From an uncultured Eisenbergiella sp. (GTDB lineage: Bacteria > Bacillota > Clostridia > Lachnospirales > Lachnospiraceae): DNA of 64,000 bases. The stretch is from positions 1 through 64,000 of the forward strand of contig CANRGX010000002.1 in NCBI GenBank assembly GCA_947630215.1, in the 5' to 3' direction. The translations under genes were made by a program, and so were the position numbers. Every line of letters starts with the position of its first letter. Positions within the stretch are counted from its first letter, which is position 1. Below are positions 32,745-41,738 of the stretch, one piece after another. Under the pieces are notes generated by a model, which saw nothing but the letters and a program-made list of their open reading frames with translations, had not been told where the DNA came from and did no database searches.

Positions 32745-34378
32745 TCTTCGTCCTCCTCCCGGTTGGCGGTGTAAACGGTACGCTTTCTCGCCATTTCATC
32801 GTTGGCCAGGTATTCGTCGTAGGTGGTGATCTTATCGATCAGCGAGCCGTCCGGCAGGATCTCGATGATGCGGTTGGCCGTGGTCTGGACGAACTGGTGA
32901 TCGCGGCAGGCAAAGAGCGCCACGCCGGGGAACTTGATCAGACCGTTGTTTAAGGCCGTGATGGATTCCATGTCCAGATGGTTGGTGGGTTCGTCCAGAA
33001 TCAGGCAGTTGGCGCCCGAAATCATCATTTTGGAAAGCAGGCAGCGCACCTTTTCGCCGCCGGAGAGCACCTTCACCTTTTTCACGCCGTCTTCTCCGGC
33101 AAAGAGCATCCGTCCCAAAAATCCGCGGACATAGGTGGCGTCCTTGATGGGGGAATAGCCGGTGAGCCACTCCGCGATGGTGCTGTCGCTGTCAAATTCC
33201 CCGGCCGGATCCTTGGGGAAATATGCCTGGGAGGTGGTGACGCCCCATTTATAGCTGCCCCCGTCCGGCTCCAGCACGCCGGCCAGGATCTGAAACAGCG
33301 TGGTCTTGGCCAGTTCGTTGCCGCCCACAAAGGCGATCTTGTCGCTGTGGCCCATGGTAAAGGAAATGTTGTCCAGCACCTTCACTCCGTTTACGGTCTT
33401 GCTCAGATTGGATACCGTAAGCACCTCGTTGCCGATTTCCCGGTCGGGACGGAAGTCGATATAGGGATATTTGCGGCTGGAGGGCTTGATCTCATCCAGC
33501 TGGATCTTTTCCAGCGCGCGCTTTCGGGAGGTCGCCTGCTTGGATTTGGAGGCGTTGGCGGAGAAGCGGGAGATAAATTCCTGCAGTTCCTTGATCTTTT
33601 CCTCTTTTTTGCGGTTGGCTTCCTTCATCTGACGGATCAGCAGCTGGCTGGACTCGTACCAGAAATCATAGTTGCCCGCGTAGAGCGTGATCTTGCCGTA
33701 GTCGATGTCCGCGGTGTAGGTACACACTTTGTTTAAAAAGTAACGGTCGTGGGAAACCACGATAACGGTATTTTCAAAGTTGATGAGAAATTCCTCCAGC
33801 CACGCGATGGCATCCAGATCCAGATGGTTGGTGGGTTCGTCCAAAAGCAGGATATCCGGGTTGCCAAAGAGCGCCCGGGCCAGCAGCACTTTCACCTTTT
33901 CACTGCCGTTTAACTCCTGCATCAGACTGTAGTGCAGCGGTGTGTCAACGCCCAGACCGTTGAGCAAAGAGGCGGCGTCGGAATCGGCGTTCCAGCCGTC
34001 CATTTCCGCAAATTCCGCTTCCAGCTCCGAGGCGCGGATGCCGTCCTCGTCGTTAAAATCCTCTTTGGCGTATATCGCGTCCTTTTCCTTCATGATTTCA
34101 TAGAGACGGGCGTTGCCCATGATGACCACGTCCATCACGGGATAGCTGTCATATTTGAAATGATCCTGCTCCAGAACGCTGATGCGCTGCCCGGGCGTAA
34201 CGCTCACGTCGCCGCTGGTGGTCTCCAGCTGTCCGGCCAGGATTTTCAGAAACGTGGACTTGCCGGCGCCGTTGGCGCCGATGATCCCGTAGCAGTTGCC
34301 CTCCGTGAACCTGATGTTCACATCTTCAAACAGCGCCTTTCTGCCCAGGCGCAGCGTCACATTGTTCGCACTGATCAT
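32741..34378 (-). CDS. ABC-F ATPase, YbiT-like
   Basis: This 545-residue soluble protein has two ABC domains and an arm/linker with RFSANASKSKQATSRKRALEKIQLDEIKPSSR, the linker seen in YbiT. The first domain has Walker A GANGAGKST, an altered signature LNGSEKVKVLLA and Walker B LLLDEPTNHLDLDAI. The second has LSGGEKVRCLLSK and LILDEPTNHLDMESI. Its Walker A reads GGNELAKTT, so both conserved glycines before Lys are replaced, and its switch His region is CRDHQF instead of SHDREF. ABC-F proteins act on stalled or inactive ribosomes, as EttA does. AAAGGAACCGCAAT precedes the ATG. Resistance to antibiotics is possible for the class but not indicated here. Confidence 0.92.
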   Translation of the reverse strand: MISANNVTLRLGRKALFEDVNIRFTEGNCYGIIGANGAGKSTFLKILAGQLETTSGDVSVTPGQRISVLEQDHFKYDSYPVMDVVIMGNARLYEIMKEKDAIYAKEDFNDEDGIRASELEAEFAEMDGWNADSDAASLLNGLGVDTPLHYSLMQELNGSEKVKVLLARALFGNPDILLLDEPTNHLDLDAIAWLEEFLINFENTVIVVSHDRYFLNKVCTYTADIDYGKITLYAGNYDFWYESSQLLIRQMKEANRKKEEKIKELQEFISRFSANASKSKQATSRKRALEKIQLDEIKPSSRKYPYIDFRPDREIGNEVLTVSNLSKTVNGVKVLDNISFTMGHSDKIAFVGGNELAKTTLFQILAGVLEPDGGSYKWGVTTSQAYFPKDPAGEFDSDSTIAEWLTGYSPIKDATYVRGFLGRMLFAGEDGVKKVKVLSGGEKVRCLLSKMMISGANCLILDEPTNHLDMESITALNNGLIKFPGVALFACRDHQFVQTTANRIIEILPDGSLIDKITTYDEYLANDEMARKRTVYTANREEDED

Positions 34379-34566
34379 ATTGCGGTTCCTTTCTTTTTTA
34401 TATAGCCATCCTTTTCAATGGGAATATCCTTAATTATTTTACAGAAATCCGGGGAATTTGCAAGCAAAATCGCTCTTTTTGCATGGAGACCGTTCTATGG
34501 GACTGAAAGAGGACGATAATAAAAGCAGAAAGAAGGAAAAGCCTGTAAAAGGCAAAGGAGGAGAAG

Positions 34567-34674
34567 ATGAAGGGATATTACGTGAACGAGGGCTACATGG
34601 GTTACGTGGACGGCGCATACCGGCTTTTCGCGGACGAAAGGGACTATCTGGAACAGATGGGAGAGGAAGAATAA
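34567..34674 (+). CDS. 35-residue microprotein, function unknown
   Basis: This short gene has AAAGGAGGAGAAG directly before its ATG. It encodes MKGYYVNEGYMGYVDGAYRL followed by an acidic tail rich in Glu. It is rich in Tyr and Gly and has no membrane segment. I have an unverified memory of similar short Tyr-Gly-rich proteins in other Lachnospiraceae. It lies between the ABC-F gene, which is divergent, and tRNA-Arg. Confidence 0.65.
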   Translation: MKGYYVNEGYMGYVDGAYRLFADERDYLEQMGEEE

Positions 34675-34710
34675 GGAAGGGCAGTTTTTAAAGATTTTAT
34701 AAAAAAAAGA

Positions 34711-34739
34711 TGGACAAGAGCCGTTTCGTGTGCTATCAT
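34711..34739 (+). promoter_or_regulatory. Promoter of tRNA-Arg
   Basis: TGGACA (34711-34716) and TATCAT (34734-34739) are 17 bases apart, with transcription expected to start about 45 bases before the tRNA. Confidence 0.6.
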
Positions 34740-34789
34740 GTGACAGAGTGATGCGTAATAATTCTGTAATATCTTCGGATATTATACAG

Positions 34790-34861
34790 GCAACCGTAGT
34801 CTAACGGATAGAACGAAGGCCTCCGACGCCTTTAGTGCAGGTTCGATTCCTGTCGGTTGCA
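34790..34861 (+). tRNA. tRNA-Arg (anticodon CCG)
   Basis: A 72-base cloverleaf is visible: acceptor arms GCAACCG and CGGTTGC with discriminator A, D-arm AGTCTAACGGATAGAAC, anticodon loop CTCCGAC between AAGGC and GCCTT, and T-loop GGTTCGATTCC. The CCA end is not encoded. It reads CGG codons. Confidence 0.95.
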
Positions 34862-34980
34862 TTGTGCATCACTTTGTTATTCTCTGGAGGAGGTTTGCCG
34901 GACAATACGCCGGGCGCAGGCTGTTTTGCGTCCGGGAGAAAATGCGGCGCGCTCTGCCGCACAGTAAAGGTTGGGATTAC

Positions 34981-36243
34981 ATGAGCAAAAAGAGGAAGGG
35001 AGCAGCCATAAGGAGGATGCGCCGTTTTCTGGACGCGAACAGGACGTATGTCATTGTCGGTTCGGTGACGGCCGCCGTTACGGCGGTGGTCGTTGTGGCG
35101 GCCCTGCTGCTGGGCAGGAATCTGCAGACGGCTTCTTCCGATGTTTCGGGGCAGGTCGGGACAGAGAGCGGGACAGAGATTTCCGGAGAGACAGAGAGCA
35201 CGCCGGAGACGATGGCGGTGCCGCTGGAGGAGAATGTGCATCCGGAGGTCAACGCGCTGATTCAGGCGTTCTACCAGGCCGCCGCAGAGGGCGATATGCA
35301 GCAGCTTTCCGCGATGGCGCAGGGGCTGGATGAGAAAGAACTGATCTACCTGGAAAAGCGCAGCGCCTATATTGAGGAATATCAGAATCTGGTCTGCTAT
35401 ACCAAGCCCGGTCTGGAGGAAGGTTCCTACGTGGTCTATGCCTCCTACGATATGAAGTTTAAGGATATGGAGACGCTGGTGCCGGGCGTCAGCCCCTATC
35501 TGGTCCGGATGGGGGAGGACGGCGTTTATTATATCTATGAAGGGGAAGTGGATCAGGAGGTGGACGCTTACCTGACGGAAGTTTCCCTGCAGGACGATGT
35601 GGTGGATTTATACAGCCGGGTGCAGGTCAGATACGACGAGGCCGTGGCGGAGGATCAGGAACTGGAAGCCTTCCTGGATCAGATGACAGAGGATTTGACG
35701 GTTCAGGTGGGAGAAGCGCTGGCCGAGGCAGAGTCCGTCAGGGAGAGCGAAAGCGACGCGCAGCAGGCCGGCGGGGCAGGCTCCACCGCGCCGGACAAGG
35801 TGCGGGCCATCGACGTGGTGAATGTGCGCGCGTCTGACAGCGAACAGGCGGAGCGGATCGGCAAGCTGCAGATCGGGGATGTGCTGAACCGGCTGGAGAG
35901 CCGGGCCAACGGCTGGTCCATGGTGGAATACGAAGGAAAGCAGGCGTTTGTCAAGACCGAATTTCTGGAGCCCATAGAGCCGGAAGGAGAAGCGTCCGGC
36001 CAGTCGCAGTCGGAGCAAAACGGCGGAGAGGGCGGCACGGATCTGCCGGCTTCCGGAATCGTGGTGGTGGATGATACCGTGAATATCCGCCAGTCCCCCG
36101 ACGCGGATTCGGAGCGGATCGCGGTCTGCTATGAGGGCAGCAGCCTGGAGATTTTGTCTCATGAGTCGAACGGCTGGACAAAGGTGCGCTACGATGGAAA
36201 AACCGGATATGTCAGAACCGACGTGCTGGTGATCCGCGAATAA
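34981..36243 (+). CDS. Membrane-anchored protein with two SH3 domains
   Basis: This 420-residue protein has a basic N-terminus (MSKKRKGAAIRRMRRF) and one hydrophobic segment (YVIVGSVTAAVTAVVVVAALLLG), then a Ser/Thr/Glu-rich stretch typical of an extracellular linker. The middle resembles a small soluble fold of unknown type. Two bacterial SH3 domains follow at about residues 277-340 and 358-420 (VNVRASDSEQAERIGKLQIGD and VNIRQSPDADSERIAVCYEG). The signal anchor has no cleavage site I trust. SH3b domains bind cell-wall peptides, so the protein probably faces the wall. It is alone on its transcript and starts about 120 bases after tRNA-Arg. Confidence 0.85.
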   Translation: MSKKRKGAAIRRMRRFLDANRTYVIVGSVTAAVTAVVVVAALLLGRNLQTASSDVSGQVGTESGTEISGETESTPETMAVPLEENVHPEVNALIQAFYQAAAEGDMQQLSAMAQGLDEKELIYLEKRSAYIEEYQNLVCYTKPGLEEGSYVVYASYDMKFKDMETLVPGVSPYLVRMGEDGVYYIYEGEVDQEVDAYLTEVSLQDDVVDLYSRVQVRYDEAVAEDQELEAFLDQMTEDLTVQVGEALAEAESVRESESDAQQAGGAGSTAPDKVRAIDVVNVRASDSEQAERIGKLQIGDVLNRLESRANGWSMVEYEGKQAFVKTEFLEPIEPEGEASGQSQSEQNGGEGGTDLPASGIVVVDDTVNIRQSPDADSERIAVCYEGSSLEILSHESNGWTKVRYDGKTGYVRTDVLVIRE

Positions 36244-36291
36244 CCGGATTTTGTGCAAATATCGTATTTTTTCTTTCAAAAAGGGAATCCT

Positions 36292-36325
36292 AAGGCCGGA
36301 GATATCAGCGGATATCTCCGGCCTT
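36292..36325. repeat. Perfect 15-base stem-loop
   Basis: Arms 36292-36306 and 36311-36325 are exact reverse complements with a four-base AGCG loop. It lies between the SH3 gene and the next gene. No T run follows on either strand, so it is either an atypical terminator or an mRNA structure. Confidence 0.8.
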
Positions 36326-36387
36326 GTCGCTGCAAGGACGGTCTGGGAACCGGCTGTTTTGCCAAAACGGAGGGATGGGCGGACGAA

Positions 36388-36819
36388 ATGAAGAAGGACG
36401 ATATCAATCTTTTGAAAGAAATTCAGAGAAACACGGGAATGGGTTTGCACGCGCTGGAAAATCTCACTCCCAAGGTCTATGACGACGGGCTTGCCCTGCA
36501 GCTCGCCCGGCAGTCCTTTAAATACGGAGAGCTGCATGACCGTGCCAGGGCGCAGCTTCTGGCGGCCCGGCAGCGCCCGGAGCCGGAGAACAAGGTGAAC
36601 CGCATGATGCTGTCGGCCTCCCTGCAGGCCAATACGCTTTTGGACTCCACGACCAGCCATTTGGCGGAAATGATGATCCGCAGCAGCAATACGGGACTTT
36701 CCAACCTCTGGAAATCCATGAACCACAATTCGCAGGCGGGGGAGCAGTCCACCAGGCTGGCAAAAGAGCTGATGGATTTTGAGGAAAGCAGCGTGCGGGA
36801 ACTGAAAAAATATCTGTAG
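36388..36819 (+). CDS. Helical-bundle hypothetical protein
   Basis: This 143-residue protein starts MKKDDINLLKEIQRNTGMGL and is almost wholly helical, with heptad-like stretches; LMDFEESSVRELKKYL ends it. It could be a four-helix bundle of the ferritin-like DUF2383 or PA2169 kind, but I cannot confirm that. GGAGGG lies 13 bases before the ATG. It has its own position between the SH3 gene and gdhA, with the stem-loop at 36292 upstream. Confidence 0.65.
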   Translation: MKKDDINLLKEIQRNTGMGLHALENLTPKVYDDGLALQLARQSFKYGELHDRARAQLLAARQRPEPENKVNRMMLSASLQANTLLDSTTSHLAEMMIRSSNTGLSNLWKSMNHNSQAGEQSTRLAKELMDFEESSVRELKKYL

Positions 36820-36881
36820 GCCGGTCTGCAGGCCGGGTTTGCCGGGGCAAAATCATTTTTCATGATAGCGTAATAAAGTGC

Positions 36882-38287
<1,406 letters not shown>

Positions 38288-38312
38288 GCCGGTACTGACA
38301 TAGGAAACAGAT

Positions 38313-38337
38313 GCGGGCCGCCTTACCGGCGGCCCGT
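38313..38337 (+). terminator. GC-rich hairpin after gdhA
   Basis: GGGCCGCC (38315-38322) pairs with GGCGGCCC (38328-38335) around a five-base loop, extended by one or two pairs. The tail is only weakly T-rich. Confidence 0.6.
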
Positions 38338-38357
38338 ATTCTAATGGGGGAAGGAAC

Positions 38358-38804
38358 ATGACAGAGGAATCCTGGATCATCTTTGGAATGGCCGCCGTCA
38401 TACTGCTGCTGGGCGTTTTGTTCGGCGCGGTTTCCTACGGTATGGGCGTTTCCCAGCGGCGGAAAAAGGAACGCTGCACCTTTCTCACCCGGGGCACGGT
38501 ATCGGACGTCAGACAGGAGACTTCCAGATGGACGGGGGACGACACGGTTTCTGTTTCCTGGTATGCGTTTTTTACTTATGAAGTGGGAGGGCAGACGATT
38601 ACCAGAAGAAGCAGCCTGGGACATGCCAAAAAACCTTTCGAGACAGGGCAGTCCGTGACAGTCCATTACAATCCGGCAAAACCGGAGGAATTTTATGTGG
38701 AGGAGGAAGATATGCGCCCTCTGCTGAAACTCTTTTGGCTCGTGTCCGGAATCCTGCTTTTGGTGGGCGTGCTGCTGCTTGTTATCCTGCTTTTGTGGAA
38801 CTGA
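38358..38804 (+). CDS. DUF3592 membrane protein
   Basis: This 148-residue protein has hydrophobic segments at each end (IIFGMAAVILLLGVLFGAVSYGM and LLKLFWLVSGILLLVGVLLL). The extracellular or cytosolic centre carries TRGTVSDVRQETSR, ISWYAFFTYEVGGQTITRRSS-like strands and VTVHYNPAKPEEFYVEEED, the DUF3592 pattern. Function is unknown. It is a single gene between two terminators. GGGGGAAGGAAC precedes the ATG. Confidence 0.8.
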   Translation: MTEESWIIFGMAAVILLLGVLFGAVSYGMGVSQRRKKERCTFLTRGTVSDVRQETSRWTGDDTVSVSWYAFFTYEVGGQTITRRSSLGHAKKPFETGQSVTVHYNPAKPEEFYVEEEDMRPLLKLFWLVSGILLLVGVLLLVILLLWN

Positions 38805-38836
38805 TCCGGGACCTGTTTGGGTTCCCGGATTTTTTT
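38804..38836 (+). terminator. Terminator of the DUF3592 gene
   Basis: ATCCGGGA (38804-38811) pairs with TCCCGGAT (38823-38830), followed by seven T. It overlaps the end of the coding region. Confidence 0.88.
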
Positions 38837-38837
38837 C

Positions 38838-38866
38838 TTGTGTAAACGCTGCTTTTCGATTATAGT
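38838..38866 (+). promoter_or_regulatory. Promoter of the nucleoside salvage operon
   Basis: TTGTGT (38838-38843) and TATAGT (38861-38866) are 17 bases apart and lie directly after the preceding terminator. Confidence 0.6.
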
Positions 38867-38915
38867 AAAAGAAAGACGCCAAAAGGCGGACAGGACGATA
38901 ACAGGAGGCAGCAGA

Positions 38916-39761
38916 ATGAATCCCGTATCTGAAAAACTGCAGAAAAGCTATGACAGCTTTTGTAAGAAGGTTGATTTTAAGCCGGACGTGGCCATTGTTC
39001 TGGGCTCCGGGCTGGGAAATTACGCGGATCGCATCCGCGTGGTGCAGGAACTGGACTACCATGAGATTGAGGGCTTTCCCGTTTCTACGGTGCCGGGGCA
39101 CGCGGGGAAATTTATTTTCGGCTATGTGCAGGATGTGCCCGTGGTCTGCATGAAGGGCAGGGTACACTACTATGAGGGATACCCCATTTCCGACGTGGTG
39201 CTGCCGGTGCGCCTGATGGGACGGATGGGGGCCCGGATCCTGTTTCTTACCAATGCTTCCGGCGGCATTAACCCTGCCTTTTGCGCGGGGGATTTCATGC
39301 TGATCCGGGATCATATTTCCCTGTTTGCACCCAATCCGCTGATCGGACAGAATCCGGAGGAACTGGGCGTCCGGTTCCCGGATATGTCCCATGTATATGA
39401 TGAAGAACTGCAGGAGATTTTGCGGCAGGCCGCAGCAGAGTGCGGCATTCGGCTGCAGGAGGGCGTCTATGTGCAGCTGACGGGCCCTTCCTTTGAATCG
39501 CCGGCGGAGATCCGCCTGCTGCACCGGCTGGGCGCGGACGCGGTGGGCATGTCCACCGTTGTGGAGGCCATCGCCGCCAACCATATGGGGATGCGGATCT
39601 GCGGGGTTTCCTGTGTCAGCAATCTGGCCGCGGGCATGACGGAAAATCCGCTGAGCCACGAGGAGGTGCAGGAAGCCTCCCGGCAGGCCGCGCCCAGGTT
39701 TGAAAAGCTGGTCAGCGCTGCCGTGGCAAAATTCGGGAAGGAATTGGCACGGGAGAACTAG
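38916..39761 (+). CDS. punA: Purine-nucleoside phosphorylase
   Basis: This 281-residue trimeric-type phosphorylase splits inosine and guanosine into base and ribose-1-phosphate. It shows VAIVLGSGLGNYADRI, VPGHAGKFIFGYVQ (phosphate site), MKGRVHYYEGYP, TNASGGINPAF, QLTGPSFESPAEIR and GMSTVVEAIAANHMG. AGGAGG lies seven bases before the ATG. It leads an operon with cdd (13 bases on) and the amidohydrolase, all for purine and pyrimidine salvage. Confidence 0.95.
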   Translation: MNPVSEKLQKSYDSFCKKVDFKPDVAIVLGSGLGNYADRIRVVQELDYHEIEGFPVSTVPGHAGKFIFGYVQDVPVVCMKGRVHYYEGYPISDVVLPVRLMGRMGARILFLTNASGGINPAFCAGDFMLIRDHISLFAPNPLIGQNPEELGVRFPDMSHVYDEELQEILRQAAAECGIRLQEGVYVQLTGPSFESPAEIRLLHRLGADAVGMSTVVEAIAANHMGMRICGVSCVSNLAAGMTENPLSHEEVQEASRQAAPRFEKLVSAAVAKFGKELAREN

Positions 39762-39774
39762 AGAGGGCAGAGCG

Positions 39775-40254
39775 ATGACGGAGAGAAAAAGGGACAGGGA
39801 TGGCGACAGCAGACTGGGAGAAAAAGCGCGCCGGGAACTGATTGGCGCCGCGCTGGCGGCCCGGAGGTTTTCCTATTCCCCTTATTCCGGCTATCAGGTG
39901 GGCGCGGCGCTTCTGACGGAGAGCGGCCGGATTTTTACGGGCTGCAATGTGGAAAACGCGGCCTTTGGCCCCACCGTATGCGCGGAGCGGACGGCTGTTT
40001 TCAAGGCGGTCAGCGAAGGGGAGACGAAGTTTGCTGCTCTGGCCGTGACGGGCAGCCCCAGAGGAAAAATGACACAGTTTTCCTGGCCCTGCGGTGTGTG
40101 CCGTCAGGTATTGGCAGAGTTTTGCGACCCGGAACGCATGGAAATTCTTGTGGCAAAGTCGGAGGAAGACTATGAGAGCCGATCCTTGGGCGCGCTTTTG
40201 CCGGAGGGGTTTGGCCCGGGAAATCTGGCCGGTTTCAAAGAGAAGGAACATTAG
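39775..40254 (+). CDS. cdd: Cytidine deaminase
   Basis: This 159-residue zinc enzyme converts cytidine and deoxycytidine to uridine forms. It has YSPYSGYQVGAALLTESG, GCNVENAAFGPTVCAERTAVFKAV with the catalytic Glu and the zinc Cys, and SWPCGVCRQVLAEF with the other two Cys ligands. An extra charged N-terminal tail of about 20 residues precedes the fold. GAGGGCAGAGCG is the ribosome site. Confidence 0.95.
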   Translation: MTERKRDRDGDSRLGEKARRELIGAALAARRFSYSPYSGYQVGAALLTESGRIFTGCNVENAAFGPTVCAERTAVFKAVSEGETKFAALAVTGSPRGKMTQFSWPCGVCRQVLAEFCDPERMEILVAKSEEDYESRSLGALLPEGFGPGNLAGFKEKEH

Positions 40255-40273
40255 GGGAGGAAAAGGAGAAGGT

Positions 40274-41551
40274 ATGAACATTCGATTTTATAACGCGAGA
40301 ATCCTGACCATGGAGCAGGGCTGTGATCTGATCCGGGGGGAACTGTGGACGAAGGGAGAACGGATCGCATACGTGGGGCCGGAAAAAGAGGCGGAACCGG
40401 GAACGGTCTGGGACGAACAGATCGACTGTCAGGGCAATGTGCTGATGCCGGGTTTTAAAAATGCCCATACGCATTCCGCCATGACGGCCATGCGTTCCTT
40501 TGCGGACGATATGCCGCTGCAGGAGTGGCTGAATACCCGGATTTTCCCGCTGGAAGCCAAGATGACCGAGCAGGACAACAACGATCTGACCAAGCTGGCG
40601 ATTCTGGAATATCTGACCACCGGCGTCACGGCCATTTTCGATATGTATCTTTCCCCCAAGGACATCGCCCAGGCCTGCATCGACATGGGAATGCGCTGCG
40701 TTCTGGTCAGCGGCCTGAACAAATTCGGGCCCTCCGTAAAGGAGATGGAAAACCGGTATCTGTCCCTCAACCGGCTGCATCCGCTGATTTCCTACCGGAT
40801 GGGAGTGCACGCGGAGTACACCTGCGACCGGGGGCTTTTGGAGGAGGTATCCGGCCTGATTCACCAGTACCGGGCGCCGCTCTTTGCCCATCTGTCGGAA
40901 ACCGAGCTGGAGACCCGGGAATGTGTGGAGCGCTATGGCATGACGCCGCCCCGGTTTTTTGATTCCCTGGGCCTGTTTGATTTCGGCGGCGGCGGGTACC
41001 ACTGTGTCTATTTTACCGAGGAGGACATGGATCTGTTCGCGAAAAAGGGGCTGCACATCGTCACCAACCCGGGTTCCAATACGAAGCTGGCCAGCGGCAT
41101 CGCGCCGGTGGGACGCTTCCTGGAAAAGAAGATCAATGTGGCCATCGGCACAGACGGGCCCTCCAGCAACAACTGTCTGGATATGTTCCGGGAGATGTTT
41201 TTAGTGACGGGGCTGGCCAAGCTGCTGCAAAAGGACGCGGCGGCGATGGACGCCCGGGAGGTGCTCGCCATGGCGACGGTCAACGGCGCGCGGGCCATGG
41301 GGCTTGCGGACGCCGATATTCTGGCGGAGGGAAAACTGGCGGATCTGATCCTGATCGATCTGCATCAGCCCAATATGCAGCCGTTAAACAACATTGTGAA
41401 AAACATTGTCTACAGCGGCAGCAAGCAGAATGTGAAGCTGACCATGATCAACGGACAGATTCTCTACCGGGACGGCCGGTTTGCCGGCGATGTGGATCCG
41501 GAGGCCATTTACCGCAAAGCCAACGAAATTATCGCACGGCTGGCCGGATGA
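40274..41551 (+). CDS. mtaD: Amidohydrolase, SAH/MTA deaminase-like
   Basis: This 425-residue metal-dependent deaminase belongs to the TRZ/ATZ group acting on S-adenosylhomocysteine and methylthioadenosine. It shows GFKNAHTHSAMTAMRSFADDMPLQEWL, then HAEYTCD (His), HLSETELETRECVERYG, HCVYFTEEDMDLFAKKGLHIVTNPGSNTKLASGIAPVG and IGTDGPSSNNCLDMFREM with the catalytic Asp. The substrate might also be adenosine or another purine, which the operon context allows. AAGGAGAAGGT precedes the ATG. Its stop overlaps a short hairpin at 41552-41567. Confidence 0.88.
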   Translation: MNIRFYNARILTMEQGCDLIRGELWTKGERIAYVGPEKEAEPGTVWDEQIDCQGNVLMPGFKNAHTHSAMTAMRSFADDMPLQEWLNTRIFPLEAKMTEQDNNDLTKLAILEYLTTGVTAIFDMYLSPKDIAQACIDMGMRCVLVSGLNKFGPSVKEMENRYLSLNRLHPLISYRMGVHAEYTCDRGLLEEVSGLIHQYRAPLFAHLSETELETRECVERYGMTPPRFFDSLGLFDFGGGGYHCVYFTEEDMDLFAKKGLHIVTNPGSNTKLASGIAPVGRFLEKKINVAIGTDGPSSNNCLDMFREMFLVTGLAKLLQKDAAAMDAREVLAMATVNGARAMGLADADILAEGKLADLILIDLHQPNMQPLNNIVKNIVYSGSKQNVKLTMINGQILYRDGRFAGDVDPEAIYRKANEIIARLAG

Positions 41552-41627
41552 GGGGCACATCTGCCCCTGCCTTTTGAGGAATTTGTCACAAAAAAGGCTT
41601 TCCCGGTATGAAAATGACAAAAAAGAA

Positions 41628-41656
41628 TGGACTTTTTCCCAAAAAGGGTATACAAT
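41628..41656 (+). promoter_or_regulatory. Promoter of the purine permease gene
   Basis: TGGACT (41628-41633) and TACAAT (41651-41656) are 17 bases apart. A leader of about 75 bases follows; no purine riboswitch core is visible in it. Confidence 0.5.
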
Positions 41657-41738
41657 GATTCTGGCAGGCTAAGACAAGGGAGTTGACAGCTCGGATGCGT
41701 TCTTATGTCTGCTAAAATCATTCTTAGGAGGTAAGGAG

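Noticed and set aside
34864..34980. Earlier start for the SH3 protein
   Set aside because: The upstream 39 codons lack a membrane-signal pattern and overlap the tRNA end; the ATG at 34981 begins a proper signal anchor.
41657..41738. Possible purine riboswitch before the NCS2 permease
   Set aside because: The conserved loop and junction sequences of purine riboswitches are not found in this 82-base leader.
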